Positions 43,938-53,521 of a stretch of DNA of 64,000 nucleotides are shown piece by piece (within the stretch, counting starts at the first letter, position 1; each line of letters begins with the position of its first letter). The position numbers were made by a program, and so were the translations under genes. Where the stretch lies: contig NZ_BIMH01000012.1 of assembly GCF_004000985.1 (NCBI RefSeq), positions 1-64,000 on the forward strand, given 5' to 3'. The stretch is from Paenibacillus validus NBRC 15382 (lineage in GTDB: Bacteria; Bacillota; Bacilli; Paenibacillales; NBRC-103111). Under the pieces are notes generated by a model. It did not search any database and had not been told where the DNA came from. It saw only the letters and a list, made by a program, of their open reading frames with translations.

Positions 43938-45026
43938 TCATTTTAACGTTGGAGCGTTTTTTTTAATGACCGATATGATCCAATAGAGGAGCGGCAAACA
44001 TTCCATGACCAGCGCGAAAGTCGGCCAAGCGTGCAGCAGAAATTGATTGAGCTCGATCGAATTGTCCACGATATGCATGGAAAGTCCCAGCATAATCGCG
44101 CCGAACGAGAAAGTAAGCGGCCTCGTATCTTTAAGCCTGAATAGCTGGGCCGTGATGAATACCGGAATATAAAGCAGAATACTAATTTTAACAAATAAGC
44201 TGGACAACCAAATGGCAACCACAATAGGGTCCAAATTTTCCAGGAAGCCGCCGATTCGGATAAAACGGATCATTTCCAGCACCGGGTAGGTCAATTGCGC
44301 CGACACGTGCGGCCCAAACAACAGCAGACATAACAGGAAACTCATCTCGATAAAGTAAATGCTCGCAGCCGACGACCACAATAAGGAACGAAACGTCTTC
44401 CCGGAATTATGAATATAGGGGAAAATGAAAAGAATCAGCATCATTTCTCCGAACCAGGGGATGAACGGATACGTATCGCTAAATAGACGGCCCGGATTCA
44501 AATGCGTAAAGAGCGCAATCGTGCGGTTAAAATTCAAGTCTTTGCCATACATAAAAGGGATGAACGAGGCCGTGCCGAAAATGACGAAAAAAAAGCCGGA
44601 GGCACAACGAAAAATCGCTTCGATCCCCGCCCTTACGGCGATTGAAACGACAAAAGCGAACAAGCTGGCGACCATCCACGACGGTGTCGTCGGCAAATAC
44701 ACCTGGATAAGGAAATCCGTGATCTCCCGCAGCACCAGGCCGGCAAGATGAATAAAAAAGAAACCAAATCCGATCATCAGAATGATATGAAGCCAGCGGC
44801 CCACCAGATCCTTGCCGTAGTGAACCAGAAACTCGCTCGGTCTGCGCTTGGCAAGCGCAAAGGAAATATAAGTAATAAGCAGCCCTCCGGCAAAGGCAGT
44901 CAAGATGACCAACCAGCCCTGATAATCCGCCGTCGGGAAAATCAGACCCATTAAAAATCCCGTAGCCGTCGAAAAATGGAACAGGACGAACATTAAACCT
45001 AGCTGAAGCTGGGTGACCCGCTGCAT
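43938..45026 (-). CDS. Spore germination protein, GerAB/GerKB family
   Basis: A 362-residue integral membrane protein with about ten hydrophobic segments, the amino-acid-permease-like B subunit of GerA-type germinant receptors, found in the spore inner membrane and thought to bind the germinant. The start at 45026 follows AAGGAGGCGGC and is the only one with a good ribosome binding site; the longer frame adds an Arg-rich leader. It is the last gene of the operon and a 16-bp palindrome (43923-43938) follows. Confidence 0.9.
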   Translation of the reverse strand: MQRVTQLQLGLMFVLFHFSTATGFLMGLIFPTADYQGWLVILTAFAGGLLITYISFALAKRRPSEFLVHYGKDLVGRWLHIILMIGFGFFFIHLAGLVLREITDFLIQVYLPTTPSWMVASLFAFVVSIAVRAGIEAIFRCASGFFFVIFGTASFIPFMYGKDLNFNRTIALFTHLNPGRLFSDTYPFIPWFGEMMLILFIFPYIHNSGKTFRSLLWSSAASIYFIEMSFLLCLLLFGPHVSAQLTYPVLEMIRFIRIGGFLENLDPIVVAIWLSSLFVKISILLYIPVFITAQLFRLKDTRPLTFSFGAIMLGLSMHIVDNSIELNQFLLHAWPTFALVMECLPLLYWIISVIKKNAPTLK

Positions 45027-45040
45027 GAACAGCCGCCTCC

Positions 45041-45259
45041 TTAGTTTCGAACGATGTGTGCTATAGGGCCAAACATCCATTCAATCAGTTGATTAGGACT
45101 TGGGAGGCCCTCGACGGTATAAACCGCGAATAAATACCCATAAGCGACAAGCAGCCAGCCGCCTACAATCCAGTAGGTTCTTTTTTGCCGTTGGCGGGCT
45201 TTTAGAAAATGCCACTCATAGTACGCTATCCCAAGAAAAATGACGGTCATGACAATCAT
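45041..45259 (-). CDS. Small two-helix germination operon protein
   Basis: A 72-residue protein with two membrane segments (MIVMTVIFLGIAYYEW and YWIVGGWLLVAYGYLFAVYTV) and a short C-terminal tail. Small two-helix 'D' subunits of this sort occur in several GerA-type operons and may modulate the receptor. Its start codon overlaps the upstream C-subunit stop codon (ATGA), so translation is coupled. The B-subunit gene starts 15 bases downstream of its stop. Confidence 0.75.
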   Translation of the reverse strand: MIVMTVIFLGIAYYEWHFLKARQRQKRTYWIVGGWLLVAYGYLFAVYTVEGLPSPNQLIEWMFGPIAHIVRN

Positions 45260-46464
45260 CGCGATCCACCCTGTTGACGCTGCATCTGACGCACGATTGG
45301 ATTTTTTTCAACGCCCGTTCTTTTCACGCTTACTTGGGTAACCACGCTAAATTCGCAGTTTTTATACGTGCTGCGCCAATGGTCCTGATGCTCGTACCAT
45401 ACTTTAGGATACCGCCATTCGATATATCTGCCGAATGCGAACACATCGATCCCCATTTGCTGCGTTTTTTGAATGGCACTCATAATTCTTCCCTTCAATT
45501 GCTGCGACAGCAAATTTTCGATCTTGCTGATTTGCTCCGGATCGTTCAAATCAATATCCGATTCCGATGACATGACGTCGTCTTCCGCTTCAATCCGGAT
45601 ATCAAATCGGATACGGTCTCCCGAGACAACGGGTTTTATTTGGGATTTCGAGTTCAAGATGAGAAAACTAATCGTTTTTCCATCGGTCGGCGACTTCAAC
45701 GAAATGACGGAGCTTTTCATTTTTCCATCAATCCAGAGCGCCGCTCTCATCTCCTGAACATTGAAGGTTCCGACCATTTTTCCGTTTTTAAAGAGGGCGG
45801 CGCCATCCGTGCCTACCCATGTGCTTAACTTCCCCTTCTCGCTTACCATCTTCACTTTGCCAATCGTTAGCAGCGCGGCAGCCGCATCCCCTCCTCTTGC
45901 GGCCGCTTCTAACAAGTCTTTGACACTCGTATCCAAAGTGACTTTTCGTTCGGCAAATTCACGCAGCACCTCGGAAGGAAGCCGCTCAAACACAGGGGTT
46001 AACTCGGTGATGTCTTTTCCTTTCCCGGGGGCGACCAAGAAGTAGCTTTTCGTGTGAAAGTTCGGTTCACGGGTCACGAATTCCAGGATCGGATCGACGC
46101 CGGACTCCGCCATTTTGGTACCGACGATAATGATCCGGCAGTGTCCCCATGATATTTCCCGGGATAGATCCGAGCGGATTTTCCGGATGGCCTCGGGGAT
46201 GCTGCCGGCTCTCTTGCTCACAATCGCATAAGGATTTCCGTCGCTGGCCCCTCCCGAAGGCATACTGCCCCCGGACGACAACCGGTTCGACAGGGGAAAG
46301 CCTAAGGATACTTCATAGCCGCTCTCCTCGGAAACGTCAACATACATACCGCTCACAAAGGCTCTATCGTTGATTTCGACCCTGGACCAGCATCCGGTTA
46401 TCCAGAGCAAACAGGCGGCTGGCAGGAGCAAACGCGCGGCTTTCATTGTCACATGCAGGAACAT
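45256..46464 (-). CDS. Spore germination lipoprotein, GerAC/GerKC family
   Basis: A 402-residue Ger(x)C protein. A signal peptide with the lipobox WITGC (cysteine about 25) is followed by the three-domain Ger(x)C fold; VFERLPSEVLREFAER and the C-terminal FGRYIEWRYPKVWYEHQDHW stretch are typical. It anchors to the outer leaflet of the spore inner membrane as the C subunit. The frame starts with ATG overlapping the last base of the A-subunit stop codon; MKAARLLL at 46446 is an alternative start. Confidence 0.92.
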   Translation of the reverse strand: MFLHVTMKAARLLLPAACLLWITGCWSRVEINDRAFVSGMYVDVSEESGYEVSLGFPLSNRLSSGGSMPSGGASDGNPYAIVSKRAGSIPEAIRKIRSDLSREISWGHCRIIIVGTKMAESGVDPILEFVTREPNFHTKSYFLVAPGKGKDITELTPVFERLPSEVLREFAERKVTLDTSVKDLLEAAARGGDAAAALLTIGKVKMVSEKGKLSTWVGTDGAALFKNGKMVGTFNVQEMRAALWIDGKMKSSVISLKSPTDGKTISFLILNSKSQIKPVVSGDRIRFDIRIEAEDDVMSSESDIDLNDPEQISKIENLLSQQLKGRIMSAIQKTQQMGIDVFAFGRYIEWRYPKVWYEHQDHWRSTYKNCEFSVVTQVSVKRTGVEKNPIVRQMQRQQGGSR

Positions 46465-48038
46465 CAGTCACCATCATCCTGAGCTAGTATTGGTCTTCCG
46501 CGATACGTCATCCGTTCATCGCTTTTCGTTCCGTACAGCAGCGGTCTTTTCTTCATCAGCCACCAGGGAGCCCGAATCAGTACGTCCTTCCAATCGCTAA
46601 ACACGATAGGCGCAGTAGGTGAAAGATAGGGTGTGCCGAAGGACCGGAGCGATACCAGGTGAATATAAATCAGCAGAATACTGATGATCACACCGTATAA
46701 ACCGAAGCTCGCGGCAAGGATCATGACCGGGAAGCGCAGGAGACGAAAGGTCAGCCCGAGATCGAAATGCGGTATGATGAAAGAGGCTATGCCCGTAATG
46801 GACACGACAATAACCATCGGAGCGGAAACGATGCCTGCCTGAACGGCCGCCTGCCCGATCACCAAAGCTCCGATAATGGAAACGGTTTGTCCGATCGGCT
46901 TCGGAATCCGGAGTCCGGCTTCCCTGAGGCCTTCGAACGTAATTTCCATAATGAACGCCTCGACGATAGCGGGAAAAGGAACATTCTCGCGGGCCGCAGC
47001 CACCGTGACCAATAAATTCGGAGGCAGCATCTCCGGATGGAACGTCGTTACCGCGATATAAACCGAGGGCAGCAGAAATGAAACCAGCAAAAAGATGAAA
47101 CGAATCCACCGGATCCACGTGGCGGCAATGAATCGTTGATAGTAATCCTCGGCCGACTGAAGCAGCATGTACAAGGTGACCGGGACAATAATCGGAATCG
47201 GCGTTCCGTCCACCATTATCGCCACTCGCCCTTCCAGCAGGGCTGCGCTTAGCGTGTCCGGCCGTTCCGTATATTGCACCTGAGGAAACGGGGAGAACGG
47301 GTTGTCCTCAATAAATTCCCCAATATAGCTGCTGCCCAGCACGCTGTCTATGTCAATTCGGGACAATCGTTCCTTTACTTCATCGACAAGCGTTTGCTTG
47401 CATAAACCCTCCACGTAACAGATGACGACAGCGGTTCTCGTATACTTGCCAAACTCGCAATGCTCCGTTTTTAGAGCCGGATGTTTGATTCTTCTGCGGA
47501 TCATCGTGATGTTGGTCGCTATATCTTCGACAAAAGCCTCTTTAGGTCCGCGGATGACGTTCTCATTTTCCGCCTGTTGAATGGACCTGATCTCAACGGA
47601 CTTCATCGGAAACAAGACGAGCTGCGGCTCGCTGTCCATCAGACAAACAATCGTACCTTCAAACAAAGCATACAAAGCCTTGTTTAACTCCGTGCTTGTT
47701 TCCAGATACGAGACGGGAAGCCGCTTCAGCTCCACAATTTGATGCAGCAGCTCTTGGGCCGATTGCCCCGTCAATTCAAACTGAAGCGGTGACAGGACTT
47801 GCTCCTGCAGCAGCTTCTGATCGATCAGTCCCTCGATATAAATCAATGCGAAAGGGATGTTTCCCGGCAATTGAACCTCATGAAACTTAACGTCTGAACA
47901 TTTGTTTAACTGCTGCCGAAACCAGCCCAGTCTCGCCGCAAAATCATTCCCTACAGGCGGTTCTGAAGAAACCTGTTGCGGCAAAGCGCCGCTAATTTTG
48001 CCTTTTCGCTGCTTGGTAAGCCATTTAAATAAAAACAT
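46464..48038 (-). CDS. Spore germination receptor subunit, GerAA/GerKA family
   Basis: A 524-residue GerA-family A subunit with an N-terminal cytoplasmic region of about 270 residues and a C-terminal domain of about five membrane segments (PSVYIAVTTFHPEMLPPNLL near 330 and RFPVMILAASFGLYGVIISI near 430). The GEFIEDNPFSPFPQVQYTERPD region near 232 is a family signature. It is the first gene of the operon A, C, small membrane protein, B. A candidate sigma-G promoter lies 28 bases upstream, as expected for genes made in the forespore. Confidence 0.95.
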   Translation of the reverse strand: MFLFKWLTKQRKGKISGALPQQVSSEPPVGNDFAARLGWFRQQLNKCSDVKFHEVQLPGNIPFALIYIEGLIDQKLLQEQVLSPLQFELTGQSAQELLHQIVELKRLPVSYLETSTELNKALYALFEGTIVCLMDSEPQLVLFPMKSVEIRSIQQAENENVIRGPKEAFVEDIATNITMIRRRIKHPALKTEHCEFGKYTRTAVVICYVEGLCKQTLVDEVKERLSRIDIDSVLGSSYIGEFIEDNPFSPFPQVQYTERPDTLSAALLEGRVAIMVDGTPIPIIVPVTLYMLLQSAEDYYQRFIAATWIRWIRFIFLLVSFLLPSVYIAVTTFHPEMLPPNLLVTVAAARENVPFPAIVEAFIMEITFEGLREAGLRIPKPIGQTVSIIGALVIGQAAVQAGIVSAPMVIVVSITGIASFIIPHFDLGLTFRLLRFPVMILAASFGLYGVIISILLIYIHLVSLRSFGTPYLSPTAPIVFSDWKDVLIRAPWWLMKKRPLLYGTKSDERMTYRGRPILAQDDGD

Positions 48039-48065
48039 TAAACACCTCTATAGGTATTTTCTGTA

Positions 48066-48095
48066 TATCATGTCATCAAATATCGTCATTTATGC
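48066..48095 (-). promoter_or_regulatory. Candidate sigma-G promoter of the germination operon
   Basis: On the minus strand GCATA (48091-48095), an 18-base spacer and CATGATA (48066-48072) match the sigma-G consensus GNATR-N17-18-CATWMTA at all -35 and six of seven -10 positions. Other Bacillus ger receptor operons are sigma-G dependent. Confidence 0.65.
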
Positions 48096-48109
48096 AAACG
48101 AATGCGTAA

Positions 48110-48152
48110 AGGGCTGTCCCTCCGTAGTCTGAACTACGCTTGGGACAGCCCT
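48110..48152. terminator. Hairpin after the isomerase/epimerase gene
   Basis: AGGGCTGTCCC and GGGACAGCCCT form an 11-bp stem with an inner GTAGT-ACTAC stem. On the minus strand it is followed by a weak TTTACG tract, after the isomerase stop at 48186, so it likely ends that operon. Confidence 0.6.
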
Positions 48153-48185
48153 ATGAACGGTAACCTGTCGAAACTTCAATTAGCT

Positions 48186-49025
48186 TCAGTTAAGCTCGGT
48201 CATCTTCTTCCTTACATATTCAATCGAGGTCGCGGCATACCAATCGGGGTCGGCTGCCCGCGTATGAAATCCGACTTCCATTGACAAATAGCCCTGATAA
48301 TCGATTTCTTTAAGCGCACGCAGCACGGCGTCAAAATTGCAGCTCCCTTGTCCGGGCGGCAGACGGTCGGCATCGGAAATATGAATGTGGTGGAGCTTAT
48401 CCTTCATGCGGTACACATAATCGCTCGGCACTTCATTACGGTAGATCGCATGATACGTATCAAACATCACCTTCACGTTGTCTTCCCCGGATTGCTCCGC
48501 CAGCTGCAGCGCGTCGTCGGCCGTTTCGATCAAGTTGCTGTCCGCCGAAGTAGGCTCTACCACCATCGTTATCCCGAGTTCTTTCGCATATTTGGCGCAA
48601 TCCGTCAAGCCTTCCAGACTATAATTCCAAGCATCCTTCTGCGGCGTTCCGAAAACAGCCCAGCCCGCTACCCAAATCACGGTCGGGCATTCCCATTCGT
48701 GGGCAAGGCGGATCACATCCTTGTAATGCCTGACGGTAAACGCCCTCTCCTCCGCCGTAGGCGAGCTCGGGTTCATCCCCGGACCGCCGCCAGGCGCAGG
48801 CAGCATGGCAGAAACGTTCAAGCTATGCGATTTCAACAGCGCCTTAACCTCGCTTCTCCGTTCCTTGGATAAATAATCGGGCCAAGCATGCGGACTGGCG
48901 CAGCCGATTTCAATGCCGTCATATCCCATACCGGATAATCGCTTCACGACCTCCTCGAGCGGATACGACGGAAGCCAACTCGGAAAAGAACTGTACACCC
49001 ACGTATTAAACGATATGCCTTTCAT
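48186..49025 (-). CDS. Sugar phosphate isomerase/epimerase family protein
   Basis: A 279-residue TIM-barrel protein of the AP-endonuclease-2/xylose isomerase-like superfamily (IolE/IolI/YcjR type). The metal-binding Glu is in MVVEPTSADSNL, His in the HHIHISDAD motif, and Glu in YLSMEVGFH near the C-terminus. These enzymes isomerise or epimerise sugars and inositols. The ATG at 49025 follows GGAGGTGC. It is the last gene of the ABC transporter operon, 29 bases after the zinc dehydrogenase stop. Confidence 0.85.
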   Translation of the reverse strand: MKGISFNTWVYSSFPSWLPSYPLEEVVKRLSGMGYDGIEIGCASPHAWPDYLSKERRSEVKALLKSHSLNVSAMLPAPGGGPGMNPSSPTAEERAFTVRHYKDVIRLAHEWECPTVIWVAGWAVFGTPQKDAWNYSLEGLTDCAKYAKELGITMVVEPTSADSNLIETADDALQLAEQSGEDNVKVMFDTYHAIYRNEVPSDYVYRMKDKLHHIHISDADRLPPGQGSCNFDAVLRALKEIDYQGYLSMEVGFHTRAADPDWYAATSIEYVRKKMTELN

Positions 49026-49054
49026 TGCCTGCACCTCCAAGAGTAATCGGAATA

Positions 49055-50095
49055 TTACCAAACAAAGACGGCTTTTTCCGTTTTTCTTTCATCAAACATT
49101 TGAAATGCCAGCTCCGCTTGTTCCAGCGGGAATTTATGGGTAACTAATTTTTCGACATCAACGTTCTTTCTGACGATGAACTCGCAAATTTCTTCAAATT
49201 CCTGGATCGGGAAATACCACGAGCCCATCACCGTAATTTGCTTGCGAATCAACTGCTCGCTTGGCCGGATGGTGGATTCCCGGCATTCGCCTACGAACGC
49301 AACCCGTCCATGAGGTCTCACGCAATCCAAGGCTTGATTCTCGGCGATGGTGCTGCCCGAGCAATCGATAGCGGCATCGGCTCCCCGATTCCCGGTCAAT
49401 TCCCGGATTCTGCTTACGACATCCTCGGTTTTCCCGTTAATCGTAAAGTCGGCCCCCAATTCCTCTTTAGCCAGCTTCAATCGCTCCTCGATCATATCGA
49501 CGGCGATCACCGTCGCTCCCAGCGCCTTGGCGACCAGAATGCCCGCCCCGCCCATCGGTCCCAATCCGAATACGACCAGCGTGTCTTTGCCTGATATGTG
49601 AAGGCGCTTCTGCGCATGATAGAGCGTTCCGACCGCATCGGTAGATACCGCAGCCGCCACGTAACTCATGGAATCAGGAATTTTCATGCAATTTTTCTCA
49701 GGCACCACCATGTACTCGGCATCGCCGCCGTGAACATCGAAACCGACGCATTTCCATGAGGTGCAGAACATCATGTACCCGCTCTTGCAATGCACGCACT
49801 CTCCGCAGCCCAGCGCAAGGTAAACGGCAACGCGATCCCCTTCGCGAATCGAAGCGACGCCCTCTCCGGTCTGAACGACCAGACCCGCCGGCTCATGTCC
49901 CGGAATGATGGTTCTCGTCGCCGCCGCATCTCCCCCTACCACGGGATTGCCGTAATAGATGCTCATATCGCTGCGACAAATGGCGGAGGCTTTCATCTGG
50001 ATCAAGACTTCATTCGGACCCGGTATCGGCACGGGAAACTCCTGGATTTGAACTTGCTTCTGGCCTGGGAATACGACACCCTTCATCGTGTTCAT
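49055..50095 (-). CDS. Zinc-binding alcohol/polyol dehydrogenase
   Basis: A 346-residue medium-chain dehydrogenase/reductase. Catalytic zinc ligands are in KASAICRSDMS and the GHEPAG motif (His near 66), the structural-zinc Cys residues in CGECVHCKSGYMMFC (about 97-112), and the NAD loop in VFGLGPMGGAGIL (about 174-186). This resembles sorbitol and threonine dehydrogenases. It probably oxidises the sugar or polyol taken up by the neighbouring ABC transporter. The start at 50095 (MNTMKG) follows GGAGG and is preferred over the longer frame. Confidence 0.9.
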   Translation of the reverse strand: MNTMKGVVFPGQKQVQIQEFPVPIPGPNEVLIQMKASAICRSDMSIYYGNPVVGGDAAATRTIIPGHEPAGLVVQTGEGVASIREGDRVAVYLALGCGECVHCKSGYMMFCTSWKCVGFDVHGGDAEYMVVPEKNCMKIPDSMSYVAAAVSTDAVGTLYHAQKRLHISGKDTLVVFGLGPMGGAGILVAKALGATVIAVDMIEERLKLAKEELGADFTINGKTEDVVSRIRELTGNRGADAAIDCSGSTIAENQALDCVRPHGRVAFVGECRESTIRPSEQLIRKQITVMGSWYFPIQEFEEICEFIVRKNVDVEKLVTHKFPLEQAELAFQMFDERKTEKAVFVW

Positions 50096-50122
50096 CCTAT
50101 AATCCTCCATTCGAAAAAATAA

Positions 50123-50983
50123 TTATTTAACAGAGCCCATCGTCAATCCTTTGATCATGTGATTTCTCACCAGAATGGCGAAGATGAGCACAGGGGTTGT
50201 CATAATGGTGGAGGCTGCCGTCAGCTCGCCCCATTTTACGCCGTACATCGTAATGAACTGATTCGCGATAACCGGCGCGGTCACCACATCGTTCCTGGAC
50301 AGCACCAGGGCAAACATAAATTCATTCCAGCTGAACATCAGACAGATGATCGCGGTTGCCGCTAAGCCCGGAGCGATCAAAGGCAGAATAATCTTGTAAA
50401 AGGCCGTCATTCTCGAGCATCCGTCCACCGTCGCGGCTTCTTCCAAATCGATGGGGATATCGTCGAAAAAGCCTTTGAGCATCCAAACGACGAACGATAA
50501 ATTAAAAGCGGTGTAAGGAATGATCAAAGCGGCATACGTATCGATCAGATCGAGCCAGCTCATCATCATAAAAACCGGAACAAGTGTGGCGGCCGGAGGA
50601 AACATCCGGGTCGACAAAATCCAAATCGCGATGTCCTTCCCTCGCTTCAGCCTGAAACGGGATAAAGAGTAAGAGGCGAGCGCGCCGAATGCGACGGAAA
50701 GAACCGTGGACACGATGGAAACGAATGCGCTGTTCCACAGCAAACTTGTAAACTCGCTTGAAGACCCTTTATTCGCGAACAGGGCGGTGTAGTTTTCAAA
50801 GGTTGGGACAAACACCCAGATGGGCGGCAGCGCCTGTGCATCCCACGACGTTTTGAGCGAAGTGAGCACCATCCATAACACAGGAAAGATGGAAATCACG
50901 AGAATGACGTACGTTAACAGATCGAGAAACCGGTTCAGGACCAACCGTTTCGAATTAGAAGGTGATATTCCCATATGTTTCAA
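50123..50983 (-). CDS. Carbohydrate ABC transporter permease (MalG type)
   Basis: A 286-residue inner-membrane permease with six hydrophobic segments. The EAA loop is at DLEEAATVDGCSRMTAFYKIILPLI (about 188-212). Typical CUT1-class second permease; works with the first permease and an ATP-binding subunit encoded elsewhere, since no ATPase gene is found here. It starts 43 bases after the first permease and is followed by the zinc dehydrogenase gene. Confidence 0.92.
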   Translation of the reverse strand: MKHMGISPSNSKRLVLNRFLDLLTYVILVISIFPVLWMVLTSLKTSWDAQALPPIWVFVPTFENYTALFANKGSSSEFTSLLWNSAFVSIVSTVLSVAFGALASYSLSRFRLKRGKDIAIWILSTRMFPPAATLVPVFMMMSWLDLIDTYAALIIPYTAFNLSFVVWMLKGFFDDIPIDLEEAATVDGCSRMTAFYKIILPLIAPGLAATAIICLMFSWNEFMFALVLSRNDVVTAPVIANQFITMYGVKWGELTAASTIMTTPVLIFAILVRNHMIKGLTMGSVK

Positions 50984-51025
50984 CCCCAGTACGTAAATGT
51001 TCGGTAATCAATCTTGATCCTCAGC

Positions 51026-51907
51026 TCATTTCGAAGTTTCTCTATAAAGAAAACGGATAAATTGCGACGTAATAACGATAACAAGAATCAGGAATAACCA
51101 GGAGATCGCAGAGGCATAACCCGTTTCCCAAAATTTAAATGCCACCCGGTACACGCGCAAGCTCAGCAGCTCCGTGCTTAAACCGGGGCCTCCGTTCGTA
51201 AGCGTCCAAACGACATCGAACGATTTAAAAGCATCGATCATCCGAATCAAGAGAACGACTAAAATAACCGGTCTTAGCTGCGGCAAAGTAACATGCCAAA
51301 ACAATTGCAGCGGCGAGGCGCCGTCCATCCAAGCGGCTTCCACAGGATCATCGGGCAAGGACTGCAAGCCCGCCAATAAGGAAAGCACCATGAAGGGCGT
51401 CCATTGCCAGATGTCGACCAAGACGACAACGGGCATCGCCAGCGCATGGTCGCCGAGCCAATTGGGACCGGTGATCCCGAACCAGGCGGATAAATAATAA
51501 TTGAAGATCCCGAAATCGGTGTTGAACAACCACCTCCACATCAATCCCACCGCGACCGGCGTAGCCATCATAGGCAGCAGCAGCAGCATGCGGATCACAG
51601 AGATGCCTTTCATCTTCCGATTCATAAGTAAAGCGATCAGAATACCAAGAATAAATTCAAAAAAAACGGCACAGCCCACATAAATGACCGTATTTAGAAA
51701 AGAAATTTGGACATCCTTATCCGTTAAGGCCCGAACGAAATTGTCCAATCCGACAAAGCTCCAACGTTCCGGCTCCGTCGCTTTGTAATTGGTCAGACTG
51801 GTGAGCAAAGAAAAAATAAAGGGAACGATGGTCATCGAGATGAGAACGAGCATCGTCGGCACAAATAATAAATACTTCAACCTGCCCGATTCCTGATTTT
51901 TAATCAT
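51026..51907 (-). CDS. Carbohydrate ABC transporter permease (MalF type)
   Basis: A 293-residue CUT1-class permease with six membrane segments; the EAA loop reads DDPVEAAWMDGASPLQLFWHVTLP (about 185-208). The start at 51907 follows GGAGTGAACC, and the upstream frame adds only a non-conserved leader. It lies 63 bases after the binding-protein gene and before the second permease. Confidence 0.92.
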   Translation of the reverse strand: MIKNQESGRLKYLLFVPTMLVLISMTIVPFIFSLLTSLTNYKATEPERWSFVGLDNFVRALTDKDVQISFLNTVIYVGCAVFFEFILGILIALLMNRKMKGISVIRMLLLLPMMATPVAVGLMWRWLFNTDFGIFNYYLSAWFGITGPNWLGDHALAMPVVVLVDIWQWTPFMVLSLLAGLQSLPDDPVEAAWMDGASPLQLFWHVTLPQLRPVILVVLLIRMIDAFKSFDVVWTLTNGGPGLSTELLSLRVYRVAFKFWETGYASAISWLFLILVIVITSQFIRFLYRETSK

Positions 51908-51970
51908 GGGGTTCACTCCGTTTAATGCAGGCGCTTGAGCATGAGCTTTCAAGCGCCTGCCTTATTTAGC

Positions 51971-53404
51971 TCAATATCCCGCTTGCTTCATCAGCGTTTC
52001 AACTTGCTTGGCGCCTTCATTCAGCGCGGTCTTCGCGTCTTTCTTGCCCGATAAATAATCGTTCACGACGATTTGAACCGCTTCGGACACTTGATCGTAA
52101 TTCGTAATCCGCGGTCTGCCTACGCCTACGCTTAAGGAGGACCCGAGAACCTGATAATATTCCTTCAATAAGGGATCGGATAACGATTTGGCTGCATCGT
52201 AAGCGGATTTACGAGTCACATGCTGATTAAATTTCAAATATCCTTTTTGCACTTCAGGGCTTGTCAAATATTCGGCGAGCTCATAAGACGCTTGTTTGTT
52301 TTTGGAGTATTTGCTGATTCCGACGCCCCAAGAGCCAAAGTGCGGGCCTCTTACCACGTTGCCGCCGTTGTCCACGCCCGGGAACACGAAGTAACCGGTT
52401 TCGCCGCCCTTGACCTTCGGATCGAGCTTCATATCGTGGTAGTTCATCCCCATGGCAACCTGTCCGGAACCGAACACCGTAGCGACTTCGTCCCATGTGT
52501 AGGTGAGCACGCCGGGAGGCGTTACTTTATGCTGATTGATCCAGCTTCCGTAGGTTTCGAGTGCTTTCACGCCTTTTTCGTCATTAAAGACGGGCTTCAG
52601 GTTCGCATCAAAGATGCTTCCGCCGAAATCGCTCAGGAACGACTTGAAATCCACAAAATTCGCTTCGTGCTTTTTCCCCATCAACGTCGTCCCGTACAAA
52701 TCGATTTTTCCGTCGTTATTCGTGTCCCGTGTGAAAAATTTGGCGATGTCCAGGTACTCGTCCAGCGTTTGCGGAACCGCAAGCTCCCGGTTATACTGCT
52801 TTTTGAATGCTTCCATGTTTTTCGGATCTTTGAAGAGATCTTTACGATAGCTTACCGTCAGCACGTTCGATTGGATCGGAAGGCTCCAAATATCGAATCC
52901 CGATGAGACGATTTGATCCAGATTGATCTCGTTCATCTGAGGCGGATTCAGCTGAGGGGCATCTTTCTTAAACACGGAGGTATCCATGAACGCCTTGGCA
53001 ATAAAATCGTTCAGCTGCAAGCTTTCCGGCTTTGCCGCTTTAATATAAGTCGTCATCGGCTCCAAATGCTGAATAATTTTAGGAACCCACGGCGTATCGA
53101 TGGCAATCAGATCGTAATGGTCGCTTTTTTGAGCCAGCTCGGAGAATACTTTTTCCTGCAGATTGTTATACGGGAACGTATTGACCTCGATCTTGATTCC
53201 CGTCTGCTGTTCGTATTTTTTGGCCGCATCGATGATGGCTTCAGACCCGGCTTCAACGGTAGCGTACAGCACTTTAAGCGCTTTCGGTTTTTCATTGGCG
53301 GATGTGTTCGTTTCCTGAGCCGTTGGGGAATCATTTTTCGAGCATCCTGTGATAAGAACAAGTGCCGAAAGTGAAACAAGCATCAAATGTTTTACTTTTT
53401 TCAT
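51971..53404 (-). CDS. Carbohydrate ABC transporter substrate-binding lipoprotein
   Basis: A 477-residue extracellular binding protein of the MalE/CUT1 family. The signal peptide MKKVKHLMLVSLSALVLITGC ends in the lipobox LITGC, with Cys the lipidated residue (about 21). The mature part has the two-lobed periplasmic-binding fold with FSELAQKSDHYDLIAIDTPW near 90 and the family motif WGVGISKYSKNKQ near 370. It delivers an unknown sugar or polyol to the two permeases. It is the first gene of the operon behind an AT-rich promoter with a palindrome. Confidence 0.92.
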   Translation of the reverse strand: MKKVKHLMLVSLSALVLITGCSKNDSPTAQETNTSANEKPKALKVLYATVEAGSEAIIDAAKKYEQQTGIKIEVNTFPYNNLQEKVFSELAQKSDHYDLIAIDTPWVPKIIQHLEPMTTYIKAAKPESLQLNDFIAKAFMDTSVFKKDAPQLNPPQMNEINLDQIVSSGFDIWSLPIQSNVLTVSYRKDLFKDPKNMEAFKKQYNRELAVPQTLDEYLDIAKFFTRDTNNDGKIDLYGTTLMGKKHEANFVDFKSFLSDFGGSIFDANLKPVFNDEKGVKALETYGSWINQHKVTPPGVLTYTWDEVATVFGSGQVAMGMNYHDMKLDPKVKGGETGYFVFPGVDNGGNVVRGPHFGSWGVGISKYSKNKQASYELAEYLTSPEVQKGYLKFNQHVTRKSAYDAAKSLSDPLLKEYYQVLGSSLSVGVGRPRITNYDQVSEAVQIVVNDYLSGKKDAKTALNEGAKQVETLMKQAGY

Positions 53405-53451
53405 GAACCCTTACCCCTTTTTTTTGAATAGTTAGCGACGCCTTTTATTCA

Positions 53452-53475
53452 ATTATAGGGAGATCGATTTATCGA
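53452..53475 (-). promoter_or_regulatory. Promoter and palindrome before the binding protein
   Basis: On the minus strand a perfect TATAAT (53452-53457) lies 17 bases after a weak TGTTTT -35. The spacer contains the palindrome TCGAT-AA-ATCGA (53464-53475), a candidate site for the response regulator encoded directly upstream. A weak -35 under an activator is consistent. Confidence 0.45.
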
Positions 53476-53521
53476 AAACAGGAGAATAATTTAGCGCAAA
53501 GGGGCGAACTTTTTAGCCTCC

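Noticed and set aside
43923-43938. AGCCTGGGCCCAGGCT palindrome after the GerAB-type gene as a terminator
   Set aside because: It has no T-run and a GC-only loop; it may stabilise the mRNA end but I cannot call it a terminator.
48110-48152. Riboswitch or attenuator for the germination operon
   Set aside because: The strong hairpin lies upstream of the candidate sigma-G promoter and after the isomerase gene, so a terminator is simpler.
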